A DNA stretch of 64,000 nucleotides from Sphingomonas sp. BT-65 (GTDB taxonomy: Bacteria; Pseudomonadota; Alphaproteobacteria; Sphingomonadales; Sphingomonadaceae). Numbering within the stretch: position 1 is the stretch's first letter; each line of letters starts with the position of its first letter. The stretch spans positions 2,170,001-2,234,000 of the forward strand of contig NZ_JAPCIA010000001.1 in NCBI RefSeq assembly GCF_026107375.2, in the 5' to 3' direction. The notes beneath the pieces were generated by a model, which saw only the letters and a list, made by a program, of their open reading frames with translations, ran no database searches and was not told where the DNA came from. Shown here piece by piece: positions 33,488 to 42,900 of the stretch. A program made the translations under genes and the position numbers.

Positions 33488-34506
33488 AGCGGCTGGGGCC
33501 GGTGCTGCTAGGGCTCGCGGTGCTCGGCTTCGCCGCCGCCGCGGCGCGCCCCTCGCCACAGGTCAACGACACAGCGATCACCGCGGAGGGCTATCCGGCG
33601 AAGCTCTCCGACTATGGCTTCTTCGCCGATCTGACCAAGCGCACCCCCGCGCCGCGCGTCACCGGCTACGACCTCGAAACCGCGCTCTTCTCCGACTACA
33701 CCGTGAAGCAGCGCTTCATCTACGTCCCCGCGGGCGCGACGGCGAAATACGACCCCGCCAAGGCGTTCGACTTCCCCGTCGGCACCGCGCTCATCAAGAC
33801 CTTCGGCTATGGCGAGGGCGCTTCGTTCAAGCCCCTCGAAACCCGATTGCTGCTGCGCCGCGCCGCGGGCTGGGTCGCGATCCCCTATGTCTGGAACGCC
33901 GAAGGCACCGACGCGGTGCTCAAACGCGCGGGAACCCGCCTCGCGGTCGCCTTCACCGATCCCTCGGGCAAGCCGCGCCAGATCAGCTACGCCGTGCCCA
34001 ACCAGAACCAGTGCAAGGACTGCCATGCGCTGTCCGGCCAGATCACCCCGATCGGCGCCAAGGCACGCTACCTCAACCATGGTGGCCAGCTGCAGAAGCT
34101 CGCCGCCGCCGGCCTGCTCGATCGCGCGCCCGCGGATGCCCCGCGCGTCGCGCGCTGGGACGACACCAAGGCCCCGCTCGAAGCCCGCGCTCGCGCCTAT
34201 CTCGAGATCAACTGCGCGCATTGCCACAACCCGGCGGGCGCGGCGTCCAACTCCGGCCTGTTCCTTGAGCTCGACCGCAAGGAGGCGGTGACGATCGGCA
34301 TCGGCAAGCGCCCGGTCGCGGCGGGACGCGGCAGCGGCGGACGCGAGTTCGCGATTGCGCCGGGCGACGCCGAGGCGTCGATTCTGATCTACCGCCTGCG
34401 CAGCACCGATCCCGGCATCGCCATGCCCGAGCTTGGCCGCGCCACCGCGCATGACGAAGGCATCGCCCTGCTCTCGCAATGGATCGATTCGATGCCCGCG
34501 CGTTGA
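33484..34506 (+). CDS. SO2930/HNE_0200-family diheme c-type cytochrome
   Basis: A 340-residue exported protein starting at GTG with a hydrophobic leader (residues 1-21). It has an N-terminal domain of about 170 residues (KLSDYGFFADLTKRTPAPRV, then FSDYTVKQRFIYVPAGATAK). Two c-type haem sites follow, CKDCH and CAHCH. The last third includes SGLFLELDRKEAVTIGIGKR, and ends in an axial-ligand-like GIAMPELGRATAHDEG segment. It is translationally coupled to the beta-helix gene. Electron transfer to or from the beta-helix partner is plausible but untested. Confidence 0.87.
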   Translation: MKRLGPVLLGLAVLGFAAAAARPSPQVNDTAITAEGYPAKLSDYGFFADLTKRTPAPRVTGYDLETALFSDYTVKQRFIYVPAGATAKYDPAKAFDFPVGTALIKTFGYGEGASFKPLETRLLLRRAAGWVAIPYVWNAEGTDAVLKRAGTRLAVAFTDPSGKPRQISYAVPNQNQCKDCHALSGQITPIGAKARYLNHGGQLQKLAAAGLLDRAPADAPRVARWDDTKAPLEARARAYLEINCAHCHNPAGAASNSGLFLELDRKEAVTIGIGKRPVAAGRGSGGREFAIAPGDAEASILIYRLRSTDPGIAMPELGRATAHDEGIALLSQWIDSMPAR

Positions 34507-34541
34507 ACAACCGTGCGCATCGTCGCGCACGGGAGACGGTG

Positions 34542-35177
34542 ATGGCGAAGAGGGCAGGCGCGGCGCCAGGTGCCAACAGCGAACTCGCATGGGAGGCCCT
34601 GCGCGACGAAGCGGCCGCCTGCACCCGCTGCCGTCTCTACAAGCACGCGACCCAGACCGTGTTCGGCGAAGGCCCGGTCGACGCCCCGCTGATGCTGGTC
34701 GGTGAGCAGCCCGGCGACCAGGAGGACTTGCAGGGCCGCCCGTTCGTCGGTCCGGCGGGGCAAATGCTCGACCGCGCGCTCGCCGATGCCGGGATCGACC
34801 GCGACAAGGCCTACCTCACCAACGCGGTCAAGCATTTCAAGTTCGAGCCGCGCGGCAAACGCCGCATCCACGCCAAGCCCGATGCCGGCGAGATCAGCGC
34901 GTGCCGCTGGTGGATCGAGCAGGAGTTGCTGCTGGTTCGCCCCAAGGTGATCGTCGCGCTCGGCGCGACCGCGGCGCGCGCGTTGCTCGGCAAGGTGATG
35001 ACGATCAGCCGCTCACGCGGCACCCCGCATCCGCTCGCCGAGGGCGGCGAAGGCTGGGTCACCGTCCACCCGAGCTATCTGCTGCGCATCCCCGAAGCCG
35101 AGCGCAAGGCCGAGGAATATGACCGCTTCGTCGCCGATCTCAGCGCGGCAGCGGCGCGAATCACAGCTTCTTCTTGA
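34542..35177 (+). CDS. UdgX-type uracil-DNA glycosylase (uracil-DNA cross-linking)
   Basis: A 211-residue uracil-DNA glycosylase-fold protein with both UdgX hallmarks: GEQPGDQED (54-62) and the insert KRRIH (106-110), whose histidine H110 corresponds to the residue that forms a covalent bond with the abasic site in Mycobacterium smegmatis UdgX. The C-terminal motif is HPSYLLR (176-182). Cysteines C27, C30 and C121 fit the Fe-S cluster, but no fourth cysteine is present. The ATG at 34542 gives the normal N-terminus. It follows the cytochrome gene by 35 nt and may be co-transcribed with it. Confidence 0.93.
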   Translation: MAKRAGAAPGANSELAWEALRDEAAACTRCRLYKHATQTVFGEGPVDAPLMLVGEQPGDQEDLQGRPFVGPAGQMLDRALADAGIDRDKAYLTNAVKHFKFEPRGKRRIHAKPDAGEISACRWWIEQELLLVRPKVIVALGATAARALLGKVMTISRSRGTPHPLAEGGEGWVTVHPSYLLRIPEAERKAEEYDRFVADLSAAAARITASS

Positions 35178-35673
35178 GCGCCGCCAACGCCGCGAACGGC
35201 CCGGCCTCGTTCTCGCTCAGCACGCCGGCTTCGCGCAGCACGGCCTCCGCGCCGGGGCTGCGCGGGAAGGGATCGAGCGCCAGCGCCAGCGTTTCCGCCG
35301 CTGCCTCGCCCAGGTCGATCGCGCCGCCGGTGTAGAAGACGGTGTCGCAATCATCCGCGCTCAGCTCGATCTCGTCGCCGCTCCCGCTGCCCTCGGGGAG
35401 GAAGCGGATCGCGAAATCCTCCTCGATCTTCGCCGGGACCGGATCGCCGGTGACGCCGCACGCCTGCACCACCGCGCCCGAGAGATGCCCGCGTGCGAAA
35501 ATCCCGGCGGCGTCGCGCCGCACCGCATAATCCGCCGCGAGCCGGTCGACCGCAATCAGCCCGAAGCGCCGCGCGAGCGCCTTGCGCTCCTCCGCGTCTG
35601 CCGCGATCGCGACGCGGCTCTCGCCCGCGCCGATCGTGTCGAGCCGGTGGGGACGGGCGAATTCGGGAGTCAT
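35161..35673 (-). CDS. DUF177/YceD family protein
   Basis: A 170-residue member of the YceD (DUF177) family, linked to 23S rRNA accumulation in E. coli and plants. Landmarks are AARRFGLIAVDRLAADYAVR-like N-terminal strands, a central cysteine (VVQACGVTGDPVPAKIEEDF), and the C-terminal ETLALALDPFPRSPGAEAVL. In many alphaproteobacteria it is the neighbour of the bc1 chaperone gene, as here, joined by an ATGA overlap. rpmF, its partner in other groups, is not adjacent. It converges with UdgX, sharing 17 nt of 3' end. Confidence 0.87.
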   Translation of the reverse strand: MTPEFARPHRLDTIGAGESRVAIAADAEERKALARRFGLIAVDRLAADYAVRRDAAGIFARGHLSGAVVQACGVTGDPVPAKIEEDFAIRFLPEGSGSGDEIELSADDCDTVFYTGGAIDLGEAAAETLALALDPFPRSPGAEAVLREAGVLSENEAGPFAALAALKKKL

Positions 35674-36188
35674 GCCGGCAGCCGTCCCGCCATCAGCGCG
35701 TCGAACTCGACTCCGGCGAGCGCGGCATGCAGCCTGCGCAGCTCGCCCGCGCCATGCGCCAGCGCCGCCTCGCCGGGATGCTCGGCGCGGTAGAGGTTGC
35801 GCAGCAGCGCGTCCTCGAAGCTGCCCTTCCCCTCGATCAGCGCCTCGCGATAGGCGCCGAGGCGGCCGCCGAGCAGCCCCATCATCTTGCCCATGCGCTT
35901 GCCGACCACGACGTCGCCGATGCCGATCTGGCGCAGCTGGCCGTCCATGTCGTCGACGAAGCACTCGATCAGCCGCGCCGTCGCTTCGGCGGCGGTCGGC
36001 TCGGCTTCCAGCCGCAGCAGCACGATCGCCAGCACGCTCGCGATCGCGTCGAAACGGCCGTTCACCGTGTCCGGCACCCCGCCCGCCTCGTACCAATGCG
36101 CCTCGCGACCGCGCGCGACGATGGCCTGATACAGCGCCGCCGCGGGATTTTCCGCCTTGCGTCCGGCCAGCCGTTGCCACAATCCCAT
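35670..36188 (-). CDS. Ubiquinol-cytochrome c chaperone (CBP3 family)
   Basis: A 172-residue protein of the ubiquinol-cytochrome c chaperone family, the bacterial counterpart of yeast Cbp3 that helps assemble the bc1 complex. Sequence landmarks are HWYEAGGVPDTVNGRFDAIA, ATARLIECFVDDMDGQLRQI, GIGDVVVGKRMGKMMGLLGG and RLGAYREAL. It shares its promoter region with the divergent bamE gene (107 bp between starts). Confidence 0.92.
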   Translation of the reverse strand: MGLWQRLAGRKAENPAAALYQAIVARGREAHWYEAGGVPDTVNGRFDAIASVLAIVLLRLEAEPTAAEATARLIECFVDDMDGQLRQIGIGDVVVGKRMGKMMGLLGGRLGAYREALIEGKGSFEDALLRNLYRAEHPGEAALAHGAGELRRLHAALAGVEFDALMAGRLPA

Positions 36189-36295
36189 GTTCTAACTCCT
36201 CGCCACGCTTGTTTGCGCGGGGTTGCCCGCATATTGAGGCGAATGGCCTGCGATGCAATCCGCAGGAATCTGCCCGCCTTGGGAGAGTGAGTTTG

Positions 36296-36766
36296 ATGAT
36301 TTCCGCCCGTGTCCTTCTTGCCGCCGCTTCCGGTATCGCGCTGCTCGGCGCCGGTGCGTGCGCACCGCTCCGCGGCTATCAGGGCTATGTCGTCGATGCC
36401 GATCTGGTGAACTCGGTGCAGCCCGGCGTGGACAATCGCGAATCGGTGCTGGCGACGCTCGGCAAGCCGACGCTGACCAGCCAGTTCAACCAGGGCGAAT
36501 GGTATTATATCGGGCGCAACACCCGCAATTATGCCTACAATAACCCCAAGCCGCGCGCGCAGACCACGCTGCGCATCCGCTTTGACGCGCAGGGCAACGT
36601 CACCGAGGTGTCGCGCACCGGCGTCGAGCAGGTCGCGTCGATCAACCCGTCGAACAAGAAGACCCCGACGCTCGGCCGCGACCGCGGCTTCTTCGAGGAT
36701 CTGTTCGGCAATATCGGCACGGTCGGCGCGCCCGGCACCGGGCCCGGCCCGAGCGGCGGCCCCTGA
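36296..36766 (+). CDS. bamE: Outer membrane protein assembly factor BamE
   Basis: A 156-residue lipoprotein of the SmpA/OmlA (BamE) family. The signal ends in a lipobox-like LLGAGAC with the lipidated cysteine. The core has YVVDADLVNSVQPGVDNRES, VLATLGKPTLTSQFNQGEWY and YIGRNTRN, typical of BamE, followed by TTLRIRFDAQGNVTEVSRTG. A Gly/Pro-rich tail ends the protein. BamE supports BamA/BamD in beta-barrel insertion. It is divergent from the bc1 chaperone gene, a common alphaproteobacterial arrangement. Confidence 0.93.
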   Translation: MISARVLLAAASGIALLGAGACAPLRGYQGYVVDADLVNSVQPGVDNRESVLATLGKPTLTSQFNQGEWYYIGRNTRNYAYNNPKPRAQTTLRIRFDAQGNVTEVSRTGVEQVASINPSNKKTPTLGRDRGFFEDLFGNIGTVGAPGTGPGPSGGP

Positions 36767-36891
36767 TCGCCTGGGTCCCAGACCTACGGCTTTCATTTCG
36801 CTGACAGATTCATTCCCGCGCCGTTCAGTCGCGCAGGGATAGCTTTTCCTTCACGCCGGTTGATCCGGCATGAGAACAAGGAGGAGCTGTG

Positions 36892-37413
36892 ATGAAGAAG
36901 AAGCTCATATTGACCGCGCTGATCGCCGCCGTGGCGATGCCGACGATGGCTGCGGCGCCTGCCGCTGCCCAGTCGCAGCGCGAGCTGCGCCGCGATCGCC
37001 AGGAGATCCGCGAGGAGCAGCGTGAACTGGAGCGCGCCAAGCGTTATGGCACCCGCCGCGACGTGCGCGAGGAGCGCCGTGACGTCCGCGACGCCCGCCG
37101 CGAGTATCGCGAGGACCTGTCCGACCGTAACCGCCGCTGGGGCAATGACGACTGGCGCGGCTGGCGCGACCGCAATCGCGGCATCTATGCCCGCGGCAGC
37201 TGGCGTGCGCCGTTCCGCTACAACGGCTTCCGTGCCGGCGTGCGCATCGCGCCGCACTATTATGGCAGCCGCTACTACATCAGCGATCCGTGGCGTTATC
37301 GCCTGCCCCCCGCGGGCCGCTGGCAGCGCTGGGTGCGTCACTATGACGACATGCTGCTGGTCGACACGCGCCGCGGCATCGTGGTCCGGGTGATCCGCAA
37401 CTTCTTCTGGTAA
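36892..37413 (+). CDS. RcnB-like exported protein
   Basis: A 173-residue protein with a signal peptide (MKKKLILTALIAAVAMPTMA). A highly charged Arg/Asp/Glu-rich region (about residues 28-100, repeats such as RRDVREERRDVRDARREYRE) is followed by a C-terminal domain of the RcnB family with DPWRYRLPPAGRWQRWVRHY, MLLVDTRRGIVVRVI and a final FFW. E. coli RcnB is a periplasmic nickel/cobalt homeostasis protein; in alphaproteobacteria this family is expanded and mostly uncharacterised. The ribosome site AAGGAGGAG is strong, hinting at high expression. Confidence 0.87.
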   Translation: MKKKLILTALIAAVAMPTMAAAPAAAQSQRELRRDRQEIREEQRELERAKRYGTRRDVREERRDVRDARREYREDLSDRNRRWGNDDWRGWRDRNRGIYARGSWRAPFRYNGFRAGVRIAPHYYGSRYYISDPWRYRLPPAGRWQRWVRHYDDMLLVDTRRGIVVRVIRNFFW

Positions 37414-37425
37414 GCCAGAGGAATC

Positions 37426-37470
37426 GCCAAAAAGATGGCCGCGCCGGCGGGTTACGCTGCCGGCGCGGCC
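37426..37470 (-). terminator. Strong hairpin terminator (pbpC side)
   Basis: A perfect 12-bp stem (37437-37448 with 37459-37470) with a 10-nt loop sits between rcnB-like and pbpC. On the minus strand it is followed closely by a run of T (complement of AAAAA at 37429-37433), the form of an intrinsic terminator for the leftward A2M-pbpC unit. Read rightwards it lacks a T-run but still follows the RcnB-like gene by about 23 nt. Confidence 0.72.
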
Positions 37471-37654
37471 GAACGGTTTCGGTCCCGAAAGGGTTTAGGA
37501 CCAATCGCCGCAACGCGCGGGAATCGTTTTGGTTCGATTCACCCTTCGCGTGCGGCCGGTGCTGGGCTCCTTTCCCCCGAAGCCGTGTCCCTGTGGCAAC
37601 ATTTTGTGGGGCACGGCGGGAAAGCGCCCGGCATCGTATCCCTGCTATGCGGGC

Positions 37655-39844
37655 TCAGCGCACCGTGAACAGCACCTGATCGACCACTCGCCCGCCCGGG
37701 TCGACCAACCGCAGGCGATGCCGCCCGGGCCCCGCCAGCACCATCGGCCGCGCATCCGCCGCACCCAGATCGCGCCCGTCGAGCTCGAGCCGGTGCCCCG
37801 TGACTTCGCCCGACGCCGAGATCGCCATGCGCTGGCGCTCGACCGGGATGTCGGGATCGAGCGCATAGACGCTGCCCGACACCGGGCTGACGATGCGCGG
37901 GCGGCGCGAGGCGGGGGGCGCGACGGCAATCTCGCTCATCCCCGTACCGGCAAGGAAATATTCGCGACGCGGCTGCTCGATATTGTTCGCGAAGCGGATC
38001 GCGCGCTCCTCGATCCCCTGCGGCCGTGCGGGCGCCCGCCCCGGCTGGCCGGCATGCAGCGCCATCATCACGTCGCGCCACACCGGCGCCGCGCCGCTGG
38101 TGCCGGAGACCGCGCGCATCGGATCGCCCTCGAGATTCCCGACCCACACGCCGACGGTGTAGCGGTCGGTGAAGCCGATGCACCAATTGTCGCGCATCGC
38201 CTTCGACGTCCCCGTCTTCACCGCCGCCCAGAAGGGCAGGCGCAGCGCCGAATCCATGCCGAAGGTGCTCGCCCGCGCATTGGGATCGGCGAGCATGTCG
38301 GCGACCAGCCACGCGGCCTGCGGGGTGGTGGTGGCGCGCGGCGCCTCGGCCTTGGCGTCCTTGCGCACATGCAGCGGCGACCAGCGCCCGCCGAGCGCGA
38401 GGCTGCGATAGGCCGCCACCTGCTCGACCAAGGTCACCTCGGCCGAGCCGAGCGCGAGGCTGTAGCCATAATATTCGCCGCTCTCGGTGAGGCCGCGATA
38501 GCCTGTATCCCAGAGGCGATCGCGGAACGGCTCGACCCCGGTGAGCAGCAGCGTGCGCACCGCCGGCACGTTGAGCGACCCCGCCAGCGCCGCCCGCGCA
38601 CTGACCGGCCCCTTGAACGCGCGGTCGTAATTCTGCGGCACATAGAGCCCCGAGGCGGTGTCGAGCTGGACCGGCGAATCGTCGAGGATCGAGGCCGGCG
38701 TCAGATAGCCCTTCTCCAGCCCCAGCGCGTAGAGGAAGGGTTTCAGCGTCGATCCCGCCTGCCGGTAACTGTTCGCGCCGTCGACCGAGGGCGCGGTCGA
38801 GGACCCGCCGATCCCGCCGACCCAGGCAAGGATCTCGCCGGTGCGGTTGTCCGCCACCACCACCGCCCCGTCGCGCGCCCGCGTCCCGCCCAGCCCTTGC
38901 AGCTGCCGCCGCAATGCGCGGGTCGCGAGCCGCTGGATGCGCGCGTCGATCGTGGTCTCGACGCGCAGCCCCGGCTCGGTCAGCAGCTGGTTGGCGAGAT
39001 GCGGCGCGAGGCCGGGATCGAGCGCAAGGCTGCGCGCCGGGCCGAGCATCGAGGCGGCGGCGCCCGGGAAGCGGCTGCAATCGCTTTCGCGTGAGAGGGC
39101 ACAGGCGCGGCGCGCGACCTCCGCCGCGCCCGCTGCCGGATTGGGCAACAACGCCGCGAGCAGCAGCCCGTCGTCGCGAGTCAGCGCCTCGGGGGTTTTG
39201 CCGAACAGCCCCAGCGCCGCCGCGCCGATCCCCTGCGCCTCGCCGCGAAAGCCCGCGAGGTTGAGATAGGCCTCGAGGATCTGGTCCTTGCTCCACCCTC
39301 GTTCGAGCGCCGCCCCGGCGCGCATCTGGCGCAATTTGTCGAGCAGCCCGCGCGATCCCGGCGCCGACAGCCCGGGCGCGAGATAGGCCGCCACCTGCAT
39401 CGACAGCGTCGAGGCGCCACGCGCGCGCTTGCCTTCGATGCGGTCGCGCATCGATCCGGCGACCGACCACCAGTCGATCCCGTCATGGTCGCGAAAGCGC
39501 TTGTCCTCGGCCGCGACCAGCGCCTCGACCGCCGCCGGCGCGACCTCGTCGAGCGGCATCCACCCCAGCCGCCGCGCCTGGAAATCGACTCGCGCCGAAT
39601 CGAGCAGCCTTCCCTCGCGATCGTAGAGCCAAGCCTCGGACGGTTTCCACGCCGCGACGGTCGCATCAGGACCGGGAAGCCGCGGCGGGCGCGTGGCATA
39701 ATCAGCGGCGGCATAGAGCGCGCCGAGGCTCAGTACCGCGGCGATGACGAGGCGAGGGCCGGTCCACCACGCACGATGCGTGGGGGCCTCGGCGATTGCC
39801 CAGAGGCCGCGGACACGTTGCCAGAAGCGAGCCAGGCCAGTCAT
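37655..39844 (-). CDS. pbpC: Penicillin-binding protein 1C
   Basis: A 729-residue bifunctional peptidoglycan synthase. After one membrane helix, the glycosyltransferase domain has LVAAEDKRFRDHDGIDW and RGASTLSMQVAAYL. The transpeptidase domain has the catalytic serine in QAGSTLKPFLY, SLN in LAGSLNVPAVRT, and KTGTS near the C-terminal third. A final BiPBP_C domain (RPRIVSPVSGSVYALDPDIP) follows. The start MTGLARFWQRV was chosen because extending further upstream runs into a palindromic repeat. It lies downstream of the A2M gene, the conserved pbpC-A2M pair thought to guard against periplasmic attack. Confidence 0.94.
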   Translation of the reverse strand: MTGLARFWQRVRGLWAIAEAPTHRAWWTGPRLVIAAVLSLGALYAAADYATRPPRLPGPDATVAAWKPSEAWLYDREGRLLDSARVDFQARRLGWMPLDEVAPAAVEALVAAEDKRFRDHDGIDWWSVAGSMRDRIEGKRARGASTLSMQVAAYLAPGLSAPGSRGLLDKLRQMRAGAALERGWSKDQILEAYLNLAGFRGEAQGIGAAALGLFGKTPEALTRDDGLLLAALLPNPAAGAAEVARRACALSRESDCSRFPGAAASMLGPARSLALDPGLAPHLANQLLTEPGLRVETTIDARIQRLATRALRRQLQGLGGTRARDGAVVVADNRTGEILAWVGGIGGSSTAPSVDGANSYRQAGSTLKPFLYALGLEKGYLTPASILDDSPVQLDTASGLYVPQNYDRAFKGPVSARAALAGSLNVPAVRTLLLTGVEPFRDRLWDTGYRGLTESGEYYGYSLALGSAEVTLVEQVAAYRSLALGGRWSPLHVRKDAKAEAPRATTTPQAAWLVADMLADPNARASTFGMDSALRLPFWAAVKTGTSKAMRDNWCIGFTDRYTVGVWVGNLEGDPMRAVSGTSGAAPVWRDVMMALHAGQPGRAPARPQGIEERAIRFANNIEQPRREYFLAGTGMSEIAVAPPASRRPRIVSPVSGSVYALDPDIPVERQRMAISASGEVTGHRLELDGRDLGAADARPMVLAGPGRHRLRLVDPGGRVVDQVLFTVR

Positions 39845-39852
39845 CCCAAAAC

Positions 39853-39961
39853 CCGTCACCCCGGCCTTGTGCCGGGGTCCACCGAGAGACAAGCGCTGGG
39901 CGCAAGGCTCCCGCCCATCGCGCGGGGAGCCGTGGACCCCGGCACAAGGCCGGGGTGACGG
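39853..39961. repeat. Perfect 30-bp inverted repeat between A2M and pbpC
   Basis: Arms at 39853-39882 and 39932-39961 are perfect 30-bp complements, and each arm is itself palindromic (CCCCGGC-CTTGT-GCCGGGG). The 49-nt centre contains a smaller stem GGCTCCC/GGGAGCC (39906-39912 with 39925-39931). It occupies most of the space between the two genes; with no T-run it looks like a REP/BIME-type dispersed element rather than a normal terminator. Confidence 0.85.
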
Positions 39962-39990
39962 TAGGGTCGAGTTACCAAGCCGCGCTCACC

Positions 39991-42900
39991 TCACCGCTGC
40001 GCAATCACCATCGGCTGGTTCGGCACCGCCGCGCGGATCTCGGGCGAGTACATCGCCTCGACCTTCGACGGCGGCAGCTGCATCCGGCCCGCGGCGTTCA
40101 AGCGCATCACGTAGGTCACCGTGTGCGTCCCCCGCGGCAGCCACGCGAAATAGCCGCGCCATGTGTCGCGCCCGCGCTCGACATAGCTCGGCTGCGCGCC
40201 CGCCGCCTCGCCGCCCTCGGCCAGCATCTCCGATTGCCCGCCGAGCGATCCGAGCACCGTCGCGCCCGCCGGGACCGGATCGGCGATCACCACCCAGTTG
40301 CGGTCGGCGGTCGCTTCGACCGTCAGCGTCACGCGGATCACGTCGCCGCGCGTCAGCACGCCCTTGGTCTTGGCCTGCACCACCTCGGTCTTCCGCGACA
40401 GGCGGTAGCCGGCGCTGAGCGGCTGGGTCAGCGGCACCGCGGCCTTGACCTGCACCATCGCCCATGGCCCGGCCCCGCCCGACTGGCTGAGCGTCAACGG
40501 CGTCTGCTGCCCCACTGCGGGCAACGCCATGACGAAGCTGCGCTGCGGATCGGGCAGCGGCCAGCTGCGCGTCACGCTCTGCCCGCCGAGCGAGGCGGTG
40601 GTGATCCCCGCCACCGCGCTCGCGGGATAGGTGGTCGAGAATTTGCGCGCCGCGATCACGCCCCAGGCATTGGCGGTGGTCGTGTCCCAATGCCCGCGCT
40701 GCTGGCGGAGCGCCGCGCCGACCATCATCTTCGGCCCCTCGCCCGAGAAGCTCGGCCGCCCGAGCGTCGCGACCAGCGCTCGCAGCACCGACTCGTCGCC
40801 CGAGGACATCATCCACCACGCCGTGTTGGCGCTGTCGCTCAAGTCGATCCGCGTGCCCTCATAGACCAGCCGCGTCTTGAGCACGCCCTCCGCCGCCGCG
40901 CGCAGCTGCGCGCCATTGGCGAGACCAGCCACCTTGCCCAGCGCCGCGATGTAATCGGCCAGCGTAGAGGTCGGCATGTCCTGCGGGGTCATGCCGATCT
41001 GGCCGAGCATCGCGGCATTGGCCGCGCCCTGCCGCGCCAGCGCCGCGAACGCCGCGACCTTCTGCAGCCGGACATCGCCATAATCCTCGTGCCGCAGCCG
41101 CCCGTCGAGCACCGCCTTGAGCGCCTCGATCATCCGGCCGCGCGGCCCGTCGGGGATCGGCAGCCCCGCCTCGGCGGTGATCGACAGGATGTAGCTGGTC
41201 AGCGCCTCCGACCCGCGCAGGCTGTCCGAGGGGAAGTAACGCAGCAGCCCGTCGCTATCGAGATAGACCGGCATCTCCCCCGACAGGCGGTTCCACTCGC
41301 CCATGTCGCCGAGCACGATCGCGCGCGAGGTGCGCTGCTCGAAACAGCCATAGGGATAGGCCGCCATGTAATCGCGCACGCCCTGCAACGGCGGCGCCAG
41401 CGTGTCGGTGAGCAGCACCGAGACCTGGCCGAACCCCGCCAGCGCCCCCGCCGGCGGCTGGATCGCGACCGGCCCGCCCTCACCGACGCGCACCAGCGTC
41501 GCCGCCCAGGTCTCGACCGGCACTGCGGGCGCGATCTCCTGCGCCACGGTGATCGCATCGGCGGCCTTGCCACTCGCGTCCTTCGCCGTGACCTTCCACT
41601 GCAATTTGTCGAAGCCAGCCGGCGCGGTCAGGTTCCACGCGATCGGCACCGCCCCGCCCGCCGGAATCTCGACCGTGAGGTCACGCCCGGTAGCGACGCG
41701 CGGCGACAGCTCGACATGCGCCGTCACCTTCATCGGCTTGTCCGATCCGTTGCGCAGCGTGAAGCCGGCCGAATAGAAGTCGCCATTGCGCACCAGCGGC
41801 GGGATGCCGGCAAAGATCGACAGGTCCTGCGCGGTGCGCACCACGGTCTCGCCCATGCCGAAGGTCTGGCCGCCCTCCCCCAGCGCAATCGCCACAAGCT
41901 TGAACGAGCTCAGCGCATCGGACAGCGGCACTTGCAGTCGCGCTTGCCCGTCCGTGCCGATCGGGACCTTGCCTTTCCATAGCAGCACCGGCTGGAAATT
42001 CTCGCGGTTGAGCGCCGACAGATCCCCGCCGCCCCCGCCGCCGGCCTCGACCGCCTTGCGGCCATAGTGGCGCTTGCCGACCACCTGAGTCTGCGCAGTC
42101 GAGGTGAGCACCGAGATCGGCCGCTCGCCCATCATCGCCTTCAGCACGTCCCAGCTCTCGTTGGGCGCGAGCTGGAGCAGCGCCTCGTCCACCGCGACGA
42201 ACGCGACATCGGCATTCGCCGCCGCCTTGCCGTCCGGGTTCCGCACCGTCAGCGCCACCGTGGCCGTATCGCGCGCGGCGTAACGCTCCTTGTCCGCCGC
42301 CACGTCGACTTTCATCCGGTGCCCTTCCCAGCCGACCTTCACCTTGGCGATGCCCAGGCGATAGCTCGGCTTGGCGAGATCGACCGTCGCGGTCGGCGCC
42401 GCGCCCTCGCGCGAGAAGAAGGGCAGGTTCCAGCGGCGCGCGAGGTCCGCCCACCAGAGCTTCCACCCGCCGATGCGCCCGCGCACCGCCATCACCGACA
42501 CGAACACGTCGGGGGCATAGACGCCCTGCATCGGCACCTCGACCACCGGGTTATCGCCCGACAGCTCGGTGACGAAGCTCGACAGCACCCCCTCGCGCTC
42601 GACCGTGACCAGCGCGGTCGCGTTACGGAACGGCATGCGCACCTGGAAGCGTGCGGTGTCGCTCGACTTGTACTCCTGCTGCTCGGGGATGACGTCCATG
42701 CGGTCGCCATTGTCGCCGCCGAACCACCAGTCGTCCTCGCCCGCCAGCCACACCGAGGTCACCGCGCGCGCGACGTTGCCGCTCGCGTCCTCGGTCGTCG
42801 CCACCGCATAGACCTCGCCCGACACGCCCGGGTCGATCGCGCATTGCGCGAGGCCCAGCTCGTCAGTAGTCGCCGAGCAGCTCGCCGCGATCTTGGTCGT

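Noticed and set aside
39845-39892. A longer N-terminus for PbpC
   Set aside because: The extension (16 codons) falls in the palindromic repeat and lacks similarity to PBP1C; the ATG at 39844 fits the family.
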